Below are positions 13,001 to 25,942 of a stretch of DNA of 64,000 nt, in pieces. Under the pieces are notes generated by a model. That model was not told where the DNA came from, made no database searches, and saw only the letters and a list, made by a program, of their open reading frames with translations. The stretch's first letter is position 1. Every line of letters starts with the position of its first letter. The translations under genes and the position numbers were made by a program. The stretch is from Dipylidium caninum. Lineage: Eukaryota > Platyhelminthes > Cestoda > Cyclophyllidea > Dipylidiidae. The stretch is taken from assembly GCA_017562135.1 (NCBI GenBank), contig QEYB01000266.1, forward strand, positions 992,001-1,056,000, read 5' to 3'.

Positions 13001-15069
13001 GCCTCCTACTGTGGACAAACGCTCACTCGATTAATATTTCAACCGGCAACAATGAGCCAAACGACACCGATTCGCGCGGTGAGGTTGGCGATCGTGGTGG
13101 AGCGCCTCTCACCCCAAAGTGCCCACTCATGCCCTCCACCTTCTCGTCATTGTGCCGCGTTCATCTGTGGGCGTGAGTACTCCCGCCCCTTTGACATCTG
13201 AGAGATGCGCCTTCTCTCATTTCCCTTCCCCTGAACTGCCTTGAGCCTCTCCAATAAGTACAAGGAGGCATTAAAAGTAGGGAGGAAGGAGGAGAGAGCG
13301 ACAGAGCGAGAGTGCCTGTGTGCCCTCTAAGAGGCACCAGTGGTCAGCTTACGTCGTTCCTTCAAGCTCGACTTTAGTCCGATCCGAGATAGTGCCGATG
13401 CTGCGCGTCCGGGCAGACGAAGTGCCCAGCAACTTTCTCGCCCTTTTTTACTCCCCCCTGCAAAGACTTTACCAACCTCCCGTCCGTCAGTCCATGTGGA
13501 AGGCGACTGAATCGAGGACGAAGTGTACCTCTTTAGTTGCCTCAAACAAACCCCCGTCAGATACCACCTTCTCAAGCTGCCTCAGCAGTTCCCACAGATG
13601 CCGCAGACTTTGGATCTACGGGAATTAATTCATCAAAGGTTGGCTCACCGAGATGCCTCTCGCAAGAAAGATGTTAACACACGGGCCTTGCTAGTAATCG
13701 CCTTCTCCAACGCTCCACCGGACACGACTGAAAGTGAGATTTCCACATACTCGTGCTGTTCGTCTTCAGACACTTTATTCCTCCGCCAACAGAGCTGTCT
13801 TCCAGCCCCAAGACGACCACACCAGCAAGTAGACGGGGTTCGCTGTGGACCCTCGTTTGAGACCTTCACCAACTGCTGTCTCCGCGAAATACACGTAGTC
13901 GGACTGATGAGGCCCGTAGGTGTTGGGAGGAGACAGGCTGGGAATTTTGACCAGGCGCCTACACACATGAATTGGCTTCCCCGTCTTCCGCACTACGAAG
14001 CCTTTGCGCTGGACGAGCGCTAGATACCCGAGCTACAAAAGCAAAGGCTCGGTAGTTGAAACGCCTCAAACACTAAATCGACCTCATAAGACGCAGTGGG
14101 CTCCGCTCATTCATGCTCGGTTTCGCCACACCGCTCTTAAAAGGCCTTGGAAACAGGGTTTTGTTTGTTACAGCCCTCCGGCAGTACATTCGTATTCTCA
14201 CTTAAGTGCCTTTATACTCCTCCCAGACATCGTAGCCTCACTGAGTGCTTGTTCGACAGTCTTTCCGCACGTCAGCAGGGAGAAGAAGACCAGCAAAGTG
14301 AACTAGGCAGGACATCGGACGCACCTTCGTAGAATCTACTTCAAAGAATTACATTTTCGTCGCCTTCGTCGCTAAAAGCAAGTCTACTGGCGACTGAGTT
14401 TAATGGTTTTTCCAACGTTTCGCTGTCATCCCATCCAAACGATGCTGCGCGATCAGAGAGGAGGACGTAGAACTCGGTCGCTGGGACCGCCCGGTGCCTT
14501 CCGTGCGGAGAATCCTTGAAAATCACCTTGAACTTCCCACAATGTGCCCAGGGATTAAAGTTCATTGTTAATAAACGGAAAAACTGTCCACTTGCTTCAT
14601 AGAAGGGGGATGTGCTTCTCCTCTCTCCCTTTTCCCTCCACTCGGTTTCCAGCAGGGAAAAGATAGCCTCCTCGTCAGTCTCACTTGCGTCATAGGCACC
14701 AAACGCGCCAACTATTATCTCGTAGTCTCACGATGAGGGGGCAGAAGACTGTCTCGCCGCGGCAATTCCACCCTTCCCGTCCTCCCGCAGCCCCAGTGTT
14801 ACCTCAAGCCAACTTCAGTCTACAGGCAGCGTACAGCTTTTGGAGTAAATATAAAGTCAAGTAAACGGCAGGCCTAATTAGCTGTTTGTGCAGTCGAGTC
14901 CAGCAGTCCAGGCGGTTGGGCAGAGCCAGTTAATGCTCTTTTAAATCTTTATAAACTTGCGTACAGACAGAAGTCGAGAGACGGGGCGGGGTGAATGGGG
15001 GCTGGTAGCAGATGGGGGTGTTTGATTTATCGCCCTCCTTCCCATCGCATTCTCTCCTGGCTTCGTCGA

Positions 15070-15088
15070 GTGTGTGTGTGTGTGTGTG
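15070..15088 (+). repeat. (TG)9 microsatellite
   Basis: Nine perfect TG units. Confidence 0.93.
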
Positions 15089-15220
15089 CGTCGGTCATGA
15101 AGCGACACCAAATGTGTTTTCTGGTCCGTATGAGTCCATTTGACAATTTATTCAGCCTCCACGGAGTGTGATTAATTGAGGAGGGACGAGCGGTTTTTTG
15201 TGCGCTCCTTGATGGAGACT

Positions 15221-15262
15221 GGGCGGTGCGGTGGGGAGGAGTGGGGCGGGCGGGAGGGGGTG
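15221..15262 (+). repeat. G-rich block, quadruplex-capable
   Basis: Six or more G-runs (GGGCGG, GGGGAGG, GGGGCGGGCGGG, GGGGG) occur within about 40 bases of the plus strand. Confidence 0.6.
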
Positions 15263-17823
15263 GAGGCAACAGTGAAAAATGGCTTCTGACGAAGGAGACA
15301 AGGACGGCGCTCTCCTCAACTTCAAAGCACAGACGCTGGAGACGCACCGTGCCGCAATGGCCTGCTGCCTCCCCACAGAGCCTCACCGTGTGCCCGAGAG
15401 CGAGGAGCAGAACGAAGGCCAAGTGGGTTCAACACGAGCTTCTCCCCGATGCCATGTCGTGCAAAGCACTGCGCCATGTCCAGCCCTAGATTCCACACTG
15501 TGGGCAGGGCGCAAGGCCGACCCACCTTCTGATACCCTCACACAAGAGAAAACCCCTAAATGGTGCTTTGCTCCGGCTCCCCGTCGGAGGGAGACGGCGT
15601 AGAAGATGACTCTCCGTCTCCCTCCCTCTCTCAGACACTGCAGCATTGCACTGTCCACTCAGTGAAGAGGTGAAGGAAATCTGAAAAATGAATAAAGGAC
15701 GGAGAAGGAAAAAGACGTATTTTTGTGAATGGAGCTACCACCCGTCAACTTATCAGAGACCCTCGCAGCACTGCATATTCGCTGGATGTTTATTGCTAGA
15801 GAGTCTTTAGAATGAGGTTTGAATTTCGCGAAATGAACTTGGACAGCTCAGTGAGGGCGTGTAGACGTAAACAGGAAATGGGTAATGTCTAAATAAAGCT
15901 CATTTTGAGACCCGATCTGAGCCGGTCTGATGAGAGACATGCGAGTAAACACCTCACATCACCACAAATTTAAGTGCTGGTTATACTAAATTTGTGGCTA
16001 GTTGAAAGACTAAATAGTCTGACTGGACGCGAGGAGGGGCTGTCGGCCTGGAGAATAACAGCCGGCGCACTTTCTCGTCTGTCTCAAGTAACAAATGTGA
16101 CGGTCCCCAGAGAATCTGACACCGGCAAAGTGAAGTGACTCCTACGCGCATCACTCTCAAATAATTCGAATGCCTTCTGTCTATTTCGGCAATGTTCACA
16201 TCGCGGGGAGACTCTGTTTAAAATTGACTCGAACCAACTTCAAAAATGATAACAAAAACTTCCGTTCTCTGCCAGAAAGGCGGCAACTACAAACAACATG
16301 GCATTGTTCGATCACAGAACTCGCAGACCTTCTGTTTACCCGAAAATAAAAATAAGATATAAGCTATTTTAAAGATATTTCCAGTTGGGGGCGAAAAAAA
16401 CGGTGTCCGGAGTGCCATTGGCTGGAGCGGCGAGCTCTGACTCAGCTGCCAACGCGGCGGAAACTATTTCATCGACCGACGCCACTGAGTCATCAGGGCA
16501 CCGGTGGAACCCGATCGATAATCAGCAGAACTTGTGTAGGCGCACCTCCGCCCCTGATTGTGGGAGGCCGGTAGTGCGCATGTGGTGCTCTCCCCCCTCC
16601 CTCCCCTCTCCTCCCCCCGTTCTCCCCCGGTTCGGGCTGCGCCCCGCCAATCACAGGGCGCTCGGCGCCCGCCGGCCTGCCAATTACTCGAACACCGGAG
16701 GAACGATGGGAACGAAAAAGGGCTCCACCGGTTTTTTCGACTCCCGTTTGAGTGGCATTTGGAGGAGAAAGCGAGTTAAATTATACATAGGGATTTTAGT
16801 AGGGGAAAGAGCTCTCAACTGCTGTTAAACACGGCCATGGTGAGAGCGCAGCCTGCCATTCACACGCGTTCAAATGAGGACGCCCAAGCTGAAACAATGG
16901 AGCAAGCAACAGTGTCGTGTCAATTATTTGTGGGGCTCTGTGATTGACAGCCAATGACCCATAATAGTGGATTCAGCAGCGACGGAAAACTAAACCTTGA
17001 GAGTTTAATGTGGCAAACGTCGCCACGGATGAAGTTGGATTTCCCTAATTTGACTTCCGTTCGTCTTGATGGAAGTTGAAAAAGAAGGAACTAAGGCACT
17101 GCAGTAACTTAGCAGAATTGATGCTTGTTCCATATTGTCCATTTCTTGATTGTCCCAAAGCCTATTGAGCCTACGAAAGCGTTCAAAAGTTGCTCTGTCC
17201 ACTTTAGGCGCTCTTGAAAATACGTCAAGAGAAACTTTTAGTTAACTGTCACAAATTCTTCCAACAATATGTCATCTGACTACAACCGTTGACATTTCCA
17301 GTCAAGAAGTAAAGATTTTGCGTTTTACACAAATGGGTTTTCTCATCCATGAACATCATCTGTCCCTGTCCAGGAGGCGTTCTGTTTCTACACCGACACC
17401 CCGAACATTTTGGACATTTTAAAAGTCACCGATCGAGGGGAGGTTCCATTAACACAGCTGAGGACTGAAATAGCAGTACAAGAGACGCCTGTTGACCAGA
17501 TTTGGCCTGGGAATTTTCTCACGAAGCGGCTATATTTTTCGAAGGAGGCATTCCTCATCCTGTTCAGGGTGTTTTCTTACGTCAATCATATTCCCAAAAC
17601 CACAAGATCCCCCCCCGCCCACCCCTCCTCCCTGCCTGCCCCCCCCCCTCCTACCATAAAACTTGTGGGGTTAAATTTTAGCACAAACCCTTCAGGGAAC
17701 AGGTGGGACGGTCGGAGGGAGTGCGATTGTCAATCACGACACCTGAATTCCAGCTGGCATCGTCTTGTTCCCTGACGCATGCGGCTGTACCGGGTGGACT
17801 AGACGAGGCGGCCGAACAAGAAT

Positions 17824-17868
17824 GGTGGTGGTGGTGGTGGTGGTGGTGATGGTGGTGGTGGTGGTGAC
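17824..17868 (+). repeat. (GGT)n triplet repeat
   Basis: About fourteen GGT units with one GAT interruption, continuing as GAT/GAC units to about 17890. Confidence 0.95.
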
Positions 17869-17997
17869 GATGATGATGGCGACGATGATGCAGTTGATAC
17901 TCCCCTGAGGCAGCCCCGTCCCCACAAAATCCTTCGTGAAAGGAGGAAATAGTTATTCCAAAAACCCCTCATTTCACTTTGACCCGCTATTCACTCC

Positions 17998-18009
17998 GGG
18001 GGGGGGGGG
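17998..18009 (+). repeat. Homopolymer G12
   Basis: Twelve consecutive G, a likely place for sequencing or assembly length error. Confidence 0.9.
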
Positions 18010-18719
18010 CGCGGGCAGCATCAGGCAGGTTCACTTTCCGCGACTGCAACAAGCTTTAATGCAGGCGGAGTTTAATAAAGACGTGGACAAAATATGCACT
18101 TTTAACCCACCTATTTTGATACAGTTTCTCCACTTACAGATTAATGTTTTGTTTGAAAGTGAAACACTTTTCTTTCCCACGCTCCCCGCTCAGTACGATG
18201 GGTCGTTTCCGCCTGCGTGGAAAGTACGGCATCTCCGCTCTCGATTCACCCCTGCACATCGCCGTGTCTTCGCCCTCAGTGGAGCGAACACCGCAACCAC
18301 CTCCTCGTGCGTTGATGAATGGTAACAGCGGTTCAATGGAAGGAACACTCGACATTTATTCACACATCGACTTTTCACTTGGCCTCCAATAAGCCTCCGT
18401 GTTCGTTCCCTTATGACAAGCTTCAACGCACACAGAAGAGCGAGGAGGGTAAATGGGAAATGAATGGCAGCATTTGAGTGGACTTAGGGTCCTCGGGAGC
18501 GTCGTCAACTCTTCTGTCATTTCACAACGCGCTGGAAGTAGGCCATGGTGTGGCTGCGTGGTGGGACGAGAAGTCGTTTTACAGGGGACTTGAACGCCCT
18601 GCCACCCCGTTTCCCGCAGTAATACATTAGAAGCGCCTCGCAGGAATGCCGATTGTCCTGCCGGCCCACTAATCTCTCTCCCACCGAGGTAGATGGACGG
18701 ATATAGTAAGAAAAATGTG

Positions 18720-18751
18720 CACACACACACACACACACGCACACACGCACA
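18720..18751 (+). repeat. CA microsatellite with CGCA units
   Basis: Nine CA units followed by CGCACACACGCAC. It is the first of several CA/CGCA tracts within 300 bases. Confidence 0.93.
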
Positions 18752-18826
18752 AAGCATAAAAAGGAGACACTAATTAACTGCCATTGTGTCCACATGGAAC
18801 CATCCGGTTTACGGGTGACATCCACG

Positions 18827-18892
18827 CACGCGTACACGCACGCACGCACGCACACACGCACACACGCAAGCGCACACGCACGCACCTGTGTG
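18827..18892 (+). repeat. (CGCA)n / CA compound microsatellite
   Basis: ACGCACGCACGC units alternate with ACACACGC, a CpG-rich derivative of a CA repeat. Confidence 0.9.
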
Positions 18893-18950
18893 CACGTGCG
18901 AACATAATTCATCGGTGGGAAACGGTCTCGCTAACCCGTGCGCAACAATT

Positions 18951-18982
18951 ACAACACACACACGCACACACACACACATACG
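18951..18982 (+). repeat. CA microsatellite
   Basis: About fourteen CA units with CGCA and CATA interruptions. A GT tract follows at 18998-19011, giving an inverted CA/GT pair. Confidence 0.9.
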
Positions 18983-19172
18983 CACCCATCGTTGCGAGTG
19001 TGTGTGTGTGTCTTTGGGGAAAGTGCAGGACAACGCTGCCTCGGTGCGGTGAGGGCGCGTGCGTGCGTGCATGCACCACGGCGCGCATTAGTCCCGTTTG
19101 TACTATTCCTCATGAGCCGGCACCTTCAAAGGACGTTGTGCTTGGCAAAATGCCCTCCTTCTCTCTCCCCTC

Positions 19173-19204
19173 CCTCTCCTCTCCTCTCCTCTCCTCTCCT
19201 CTCT
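19173..19204 (+). repeat. (TCTCC)n pentamer repeat
   Basis: Six CTCTC/TCTCC units form a pure pyrimidine strand. Confidence 0.93.
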
Positions 19205-19947
19205 GCTCTCGCCACCTCCCCTCCCGTTTGCATGAGCGCACGTTTGCAATAAGTTGACAAGCGTCAGTGTACACCAGGGCCTCCCTCTATCGGTCGCGGA
19301 GACATGCCAACACCACGAAAGGTGTCACTAGCCTCACCCACAAGTCAAGGCCGCCACGATGAAAGGCTTGCGCTTTCAGGGACGTCAACATGAATTTCCA
19401 GGCGCCACCGCATTTCACGGGGACGGTCACGCAAGTGCGGGCAAAAGAGGCGAGGTTTGTTTAGCCAAGCAGACCCAAATTTCCAACGCGATTCGCCTCT
19501 CCCACAGAGGTCCACTAAACTTCCCCCCCCCGATAGTGCGCAAAGCATGGTCGGCATAAACAATGGATGCAAATCATGGGCTCCCATAGCCAAAGCTCAC
19601 TTATTGACTGTTAAGTCAAGAAAACTAGTTGAGTGGCAGTAAACATGATGTCCCCAGCTGAGAATCACCACTTAAGGAAAAGAGTCTGGCGAAGAGAGAA
19701 GTTGAGTGGGTTGTGAACAAAGGCAAAAGGTTCTCATGGGTGGAGTGAGTGTGGCCGAGATCCGAAAGAGCCTAGTCACTTGAACGAGACTCGTCTCAGA
19801 GCGGTGTGCTTCCTCGACGACCCAGAAGGTGTGTTGACCGGCCGGGAGTTCGCGACACCTCATCGCGGGTCGGCATGCAGGGAGGTGCTGCGCCCACACA
19901 CGCAGGCGCCAGACTGGATGGGGGCTCAGCGGACCCGGAAGATCGCT

Positions 19948-19991
19948 ATCCTCCTCCTTCCTCCCCTTTCCTCCTCCTCCTCCTCTTCCTC
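19948..19991 (+). repeat. TCC-rich pyrimidine tract
   Basis: About 44 bases of pure C/T, mostly TCC triplets, followed by GCCGCCGCC. Confidence 0.88.
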
Positions 19992-21562
19992 GCCGCCGCC
20001 GAGCTTCGTGGAGTATGGCCTCCCCTTGGCCTGCCTGCTCTTTCCCATAAATAATGAGCCATTTTCGTAATCCTTTACGCAGGTACTGGAGCACAAAGAA
20101 GTGCCGAGTGCTTGTGGTAACGGCAAATGTGGCTTTAAGTGCCAGGAGCGCTGGAAGTCAATTTTCCCTTCCCCTCACCAGACAGGATTTTGCGTTTGTT
20201 GGACTGCTGGCCATCGCAAACTCGTCGATGGATGTGGTTATAAGACTTCAGCCGTAAATGATTTTTAATATTACCCCAAAATAGTAATGGAATTTCAGTA
20301 TTAACGCCGTTAACTGTCCACGACGTTAGTTTAAAACTCATGCGTTGTGCCACACCAACCGATCTCATTAAGCCTTCCGGGTATCTGGTCATTCTGTGCA
20401 AAAGGAGAGATAATAAGGGATTAAAGCGGATCCTGCCTCGATGTGTCGGCTTTCACGCCCTAACGGTTGTCTCGTCACAGCCATGTAGCCTTTCAAGTCA
20501 CTGCCAAGGTCAGAAGACGGAGGAGAGCGATGGAGACAGGAGCTGCTGTAAGATTTCATTTGCGCATATAACGTTTTTCTGCCCCACCTCGCGTCTCCTC
20601 ACGAGAATTTATGGGCCTGAAAATGTGCAGAGATTAACTTCCAACAAGGGCAATTTTTCAAATGCCTTCAGATGGCGCGGGAGCGAGAGGGAGGAGAGGG
20701 CGAGAGGGAGATGGAAGAGACACACGCCCTCCTTATCTCCTCCTTGGTGAGCTGAGACCTCGACGGCGAGGCGGCGAGCATGCAGCCAGTCAGACTCAAT
20801 AAATCCTCCGTCGCGTCACCCTCCGTGGTGGCGAGCTTTTCGTGGCTGCCGGACGTCTGGGTGGACGCACCCATGGCCGCATAATGGAGCAGCGGAGTGG
20901 GCGCTCAACAGGCCGGCATCGGCCGCCGTCCGCATTTATGCGAGAGATCAAAGCTGGAAAGGGTGTTAAACAAGGCCAAGGCTGCATTTGGCGAACTAAT
21001 TATTTCATCACTTACCGGAAAGGGGATTTAATTGCTCCCAGTCCAGGCGACAGTCCGGCCAGTCGTCTTTGCCCCGCTGAAAGGGTTAACCACCCCGCTG
21101 CATGCACACTTTGGGCTACTACAAAAAGGCTCTTCTGTCGGAACATTCATCTGCTCGGTCGTCAATACGAAGCTCCACGACAATTTGGTTCGCTACAGAC
21201 TGTGTAGTTCGAGGCCTTGGCGCTTCATCTACCCTCCGTGAGGTCCGATTTCCCCTGAATGAGAGCGGGTGCAGGCACGATGCCGCCTCGGCTTCGTCTA
21301 GCACTGAATGTGGACAGCCGGAGCGCTTTTCGTCCAACGTGAGAATCACAAGGGCGGTCGAGTGGAATCATAAAATTTCTACTAGCAGCCGCACGAGTGG
21401 AAGGCATAAATCTCAGCTTACCAGTCAGCTGGCTCGCTCCCCATCATCACATCGCGTCCTCTGAAGAATCATGCATGGCAAGTGATGCTCCGCGGTGAAG
21501 GAAGAAAGGGGCAACGCGCACCTCACGCATAAGGCGAGACAGGAAGCGAGAGAGCAGACCGG

Positions 21563-21585
21563 CAGACAGACAGACAGACAGACAG
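21563..21585 (+). repeat. (GACA)5 tetramer repeat
   Basis: Five perfect CAGA/GACA units. Confidence 0.93.
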
Positions 21586-22838
21586 GCTTGAGCTTGTGCT
21601 GAGTGGCGAAGAAAAGGACCTCCCTCGCCGCCCTCTGGGCATGTGTGTGCGTGCATCTGCACACGACACCGACTTGGCGGCGCGACAGCAAACTGGGTGG
21701 CAGCGCCGTATTTCTAGCGGCTCCATCGCCTGTGTCATTGTCACTCTCTTCTTGGCGCCTGTGTAACTTCCACGCTGCCTTCCATCCAGGTCTCTCGGCC
21801 CATCGCCTCAATCCCACTTAGGAGGGGTTGCGGCTAAAGGTAGGCTCCGTCTGTCGCAATACCTGGGGGAGCACCTGACCGGACGCGAAGAGAGAAAATG
21901 GGGCGGGGGCGCCTAGGTGCTGTGTGATCATACCTAAAATGGCTTGCAAGCCCATCCGATTGAGAGGCGCAGTGTACTAACGTGAGAGTGTGACATAATG
22001 GGTTCAGCCTTCGAAATAAATTTGTTTAAATCCGATTTGACGAAGTTGTGAATGGCAACATGGCGCTGCAGGAATTCTTCCTCGTTAGAGAAGATCCACA
22101 TCCTCCCCTCTCCGAGAGGCTGGAACAAGACATAAGAAAAACACGAAGGAGACGCACTTCGTTGGTAAATATTATTTACGAACCGATGTACATTAAAACT
22201 GCCTCATTCGGCTACTGGAAACTATAAAGCGTCTATCTTAAAGCCGAGCATTGTGGTGGTTGCGCGGGGAAATGAAATCATTCCAGTGCTAAAACATGTG
22301 GCCTGAACAGCGGAGACGATGAGAGTCGCAGTCGCGCTGTGGTCGGCGGCGCTGCTCCTCCACATCCTTCGGTGACAGCCTCGCGCGCCTATTTCGAAGA
22401 GTCCAACCACAGGAGGCACTCTGGAATCTCGTCAGGTCTCCCGCCTAAATGGAAACGCTCGCTTTCTTTCGTTCGCCTCTTCCGCCTCCTACAACCGAAT
22501 AGTTGGGAACTGATATGAAAAGACGTGAAAATTAATTGGGTCGGCGGTGATTGTGAACGGTGGATTAAGAGCGCAACAGTTGCCTGACAAGGAGGACTAA
22601 CAGCCCGCTGACAAACGTCTTCAAGCAGTAGTCTGCATTCCCTCGCACGGACACGTGTTCCTTCGAAGCAGCCCCCTTAATACCGCATTTGTCCGGCCAA
22701 TTGCGGAAGTGTTCCAGTCGTCCCTCCTCTCCCAAAAGGCTGCGTTTGTGTGTGTGCGTGTAAGGTCATTATGTCAGCAGGTGCGCTGGCACCACCAGAA
22801 TACCCACGCACACGCTAACGCCACATCAAAGACCCCGG

Positions 22839-22863
22839 CCATCCATCCATCTATCCATCCATA
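22839..22863 (+). repeat. (CATC)n tetramer repeat
   Basis: Six CATC units with one CTAT variant. Confidence 0.9.
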
Positions 22864-22901
22864 CACCCCAAGTCTAACCGCCACCCACTCGCCTAACCCT
22901 C

Positions 22902-22934
22902 GTGTGTGTGTGGGTGTGTGTGTGTGTACACACT
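22902..22934 (+). repeat. GT microsatellite
   Basis: GT units with one GGG interruption, ending in the small palindrome GTGTGTACACAC. Confidence 0.92.
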
Positions 22935-23030
22935 CGCATTCACATGGGACTTGATTAATGAGCCGCTTTGATCTCCGCCTGTGCGTGTGCGCGCGTGCGT
23001 GTGTGCTGCGTGTTGTGCGTGTGTGACAGG

Positions 23031-23094
23031 ACACACACACACACACAGACACAGACACAGACACACTCAGTCAGGCAGGAAGGCAGGCAGGCGG
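23031..23094 (+). repeat. Compound CA / GACACA / CAGG repeat
   Basis: Seven or more CA units pass into three ACAGAC hexamers and then into GGCA-type tetramers. Confidence 0.92.
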
Positions 23095-25923
23095 AAGCTT
23101 GTGCGCTCTCGTTCGCTCGCTCGTGCGGATACCGCATGATTAATTGCGATTTTACGCGAGCTTGTACGCGCCTATAACTTCTCCCACTCTTCCGCCCGTC
23201 CACCGCCACTCGGTGCGATGAGATCGACGCACGTGTTTTGTATAATATGGATGTTCTGGAGGCGGTGACAGCAGCGGGCGTTGTTTAAGAGTGTCGCCAG
23301 AGCCGCAAATTAATGGCGATTTCTTGGGTAAAAGTGCACATTACTTTCCGCGGTGAGGGGCGCCGCGATTGTTCTCTCACCCTGCTATGCAACGCCATCG
23401 TGTAACGCCGAGGTGATTTATCCTGCGCCCTGCCTCGATGTGTCAGACACTTGACTCCCGCCAACCACGAGGCGACACGGAGAGCACGGATCCTCCGACT
23501 GTGTGCGCCTCCATGCGTGGCGGCCTGACGGTTGCCAGTGCCATGCATAAATTTGTCACCGCCTGCCAAAGGCAGGTGGACATGGGACATGTCTCTTGCG
23601 CATATGCATATTTTCGGGGGCCGTTGCCGTAGCCATTCCGGCCTGGCGTTGTTTGCGGCTTAAGTACCCACCCACACGCACACAAGCCAACGGATGTGAC
23701 GAGGAAGCCCAAAACCTGCATCCTCCTAAATTGTTTCGTGTGCTGTGACGATGCGACTACCTTGTGGCGCTCGCGAGGGCGTCTTCTTCTCCGTCGTCTT
23801 CCTTTCAATCCCAGTGCTGGTAAGCGGCCACACCGGCCCGTAAACAACGTCCCACGCGGCCTGACCCTCCCGATCCCACGCTAGGCGGCTGGGAGGAACG
23901 AGGCCTGCTCCCCGTTGCCCGGTCGTCATCGGCCCAGCGGCCTAACACCGGGGTCGACTGAGAGGCAGCTTAATTGCCTCGGGCGAATTAGAGTGGTCCG
24001 AAGTGGCCAAAGCCTTCGTGGTTAATGGAGCGAGGGGGTGAGAGCACAGTGAATGGTTCCACCGGCGAAAACTTCGCCACAGGAAGCGCTGCCTTGTTGC
24101 ACGAGTTAATGAAGCGGAAACGATGACGGCCTGAGATTTTGTCGGGAGGCATTTGGCGTTTTTCCATGAGAGGCGTAGGCTAATCTACAAAATTTATTAA
24201 ATAGAAGAATTAATGCGCCTTATTGCAGGCCAGGACTGAATTGCACGCATCAACGGAGAGAGTTGTACGGACATACAAACACGCGGACTCCGCTGAGAGC
24301 TCCGGAGAAATCGGGTCTAACCGCCTCCGAGAGTATTTTGGCGAAGACTTTCTTGCAGGCTTTTCAGATGTACGGAGTTTGAGAACACCCTCGGTCTTGT
24401 GCGAAGACTAGCTCCTCCACCTCTTGACATTACCACAATGTGCTTCTGAGTTTGCGAGGCGGAGCTTCTCGCCCAGCACTAAGACGCACTGATCATCAAA
24501 ACGCTTTTTAAAGAAGGGAGCATTTCATGCGGTGAAAGATCTGCTGTTCAGACTAATGCGCAGTTTGCCCATGCCGCCAGAGCATGATTCTGTTTAGCCC
24601 CTCCACTCCGTGGAGGAAGTCATCTCGTTCCTGTCTGCGAAGACGCTTCCGAAGAGGTTGTAGTAGAGGAAATAGCGAAGGTCCGCCAACGTTTCACGAA
24701 GTCACACCACACGTAGTGGAAGGTGGGTGTTCCTCTCAAGCGACCGTTCAAGGAGTCACACATTTCGAAAGTCATTTATTCAAGTGGAAGAGTAGAAGTG
24801 AGAGATGGCCTCCTGCATTGCGTTGGAGATCATCAGTGTATGGGGAAAGAGACCAGAGCAATGGCCTCGCGTACATTTCGAAAAGAAGATCTTCGAGGGG
24901 GCGGATAAGGCCGGGAATGAGGGAGGAGCGACAGAACACGATACGCCAGGGCGGGATAGGGCCGAAGGGAGGATAAATTAATCGAGCCTTCAACGTGTGG
25001 TACGACAAAGTGCCCTTCGCAATGTCACCTGCCCTCACAGCAGCAAAACCCTCAGCCTCATCTTCTCCTCCAAGACGAGAATGTGTGTGGAACTTCAGCT
25101 CGAGTTGCCGAGTAGGGAGCGCTACGTGACGTCGCAGATGCCTCCGTTGGTTGTGAGGTTCGAAGGGGCGCCAGGCAGTCGTGCTGGCGGGAAAGACGCG
25201 AATCCAGTTGGGGGCCTTCGTATCCCACTTCGCGCCAGACACACACATTTCTGGACAGTGTCCACTGCCTGTCTGGTGACAAACGTCTGGCTCAACTTAT
25301 CGTGGTGTCACGAAGCAGTAAAGTTCCACTGAAGCCAGCGAATGTCTCATGAGCACAATGCTAAGCCTTCGTCGAAGTATTCGCGTGTAGGAGATGTCAT
25401 TGGAGTGGGTGTTTCTGGTCCCCAAATCCACTACTTATTCTTTTGCGGTCGATGTCGGTGAATAGGTAGGCAGGGCCTTGAAGTGGAGAACTGATCGTAG
25501 GAGAGGACAGATAGGGCGGAAAGGGCGGCCTCTTCCCACTGTAATGGAGTTATACGCAGCGCTGACCACAGTTGGCCTCAGTCGCCACGGAGGCATTTTC
25601 TTACGCCAGATCGGCGAGCGAGACTTCGCGGTGGAGCAGTAGACCGCCAGACCGAGTGGTCGGCATTGCCCAGGCGCGCCAAGTCGTCGTCGCCGTCGTC
25701 GGGCGGCACGCATCCGCGCCGGGGTGTTACGCAAGTTCCGCACGCAGTCACACGAGCGCGGTGCCCCGAGGGTTCATTCCACACTGTCGTGGTGGAATGA
25801 TAAATAGTCTTGTCGAGATCAAAACATGTTGAGGTTGGACTCGTCTGCTCTTCACAAAAGGAAAAACTGGGTCACATCAAATGTCTAACAGGTCGCATTT
25901 TGATTTATGGCTCCCCTCTCGCC

Positions 25924-25942
25924 GCACACACACACACACACG
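25924..25942 (+). repeat. CA microsatellite
   Basis: Nine CA units. Confidence 0.92.

Larger units (their letters stand above)
6951..19260. other. No gene recognised; microsatellite-rich DNA
   Basis: The stretch is dominated by scattered simple repeats: GT/CA tracts at 7011, 7589, 11507, 12808, 15070, 18720 and 18951, CT at 12961, GGT at 17824 and TCTCC at 19173. Between them I see unique sequence without recognisable protein motifs. Two exact TGATTGACAG words lie at 9501 and 16941. Minus-strand frames near 10.3-10.7 kb and 13.3-14.6 kb look slightly protein-like but could not be supported. Confidence 0.5.

Noticed and set aside
13523..14023. 166-codon plus-strand frame
   Set aside because: Overlapping minus-strand frames are equally open and no conserved motif is seen on either strand.
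14341..14565. Minus-strand 74-codon frame starting at an ATG
   Set aside because: The composition looks protein-like, but there is no motif, no neighbour and no splice or promoter support.
24232..24411. Open frame after a TTATTGCAG acceptor-like sequence
   Set aside because: Considered as a terminal exon; no homology recognised and no upstream partner exon.
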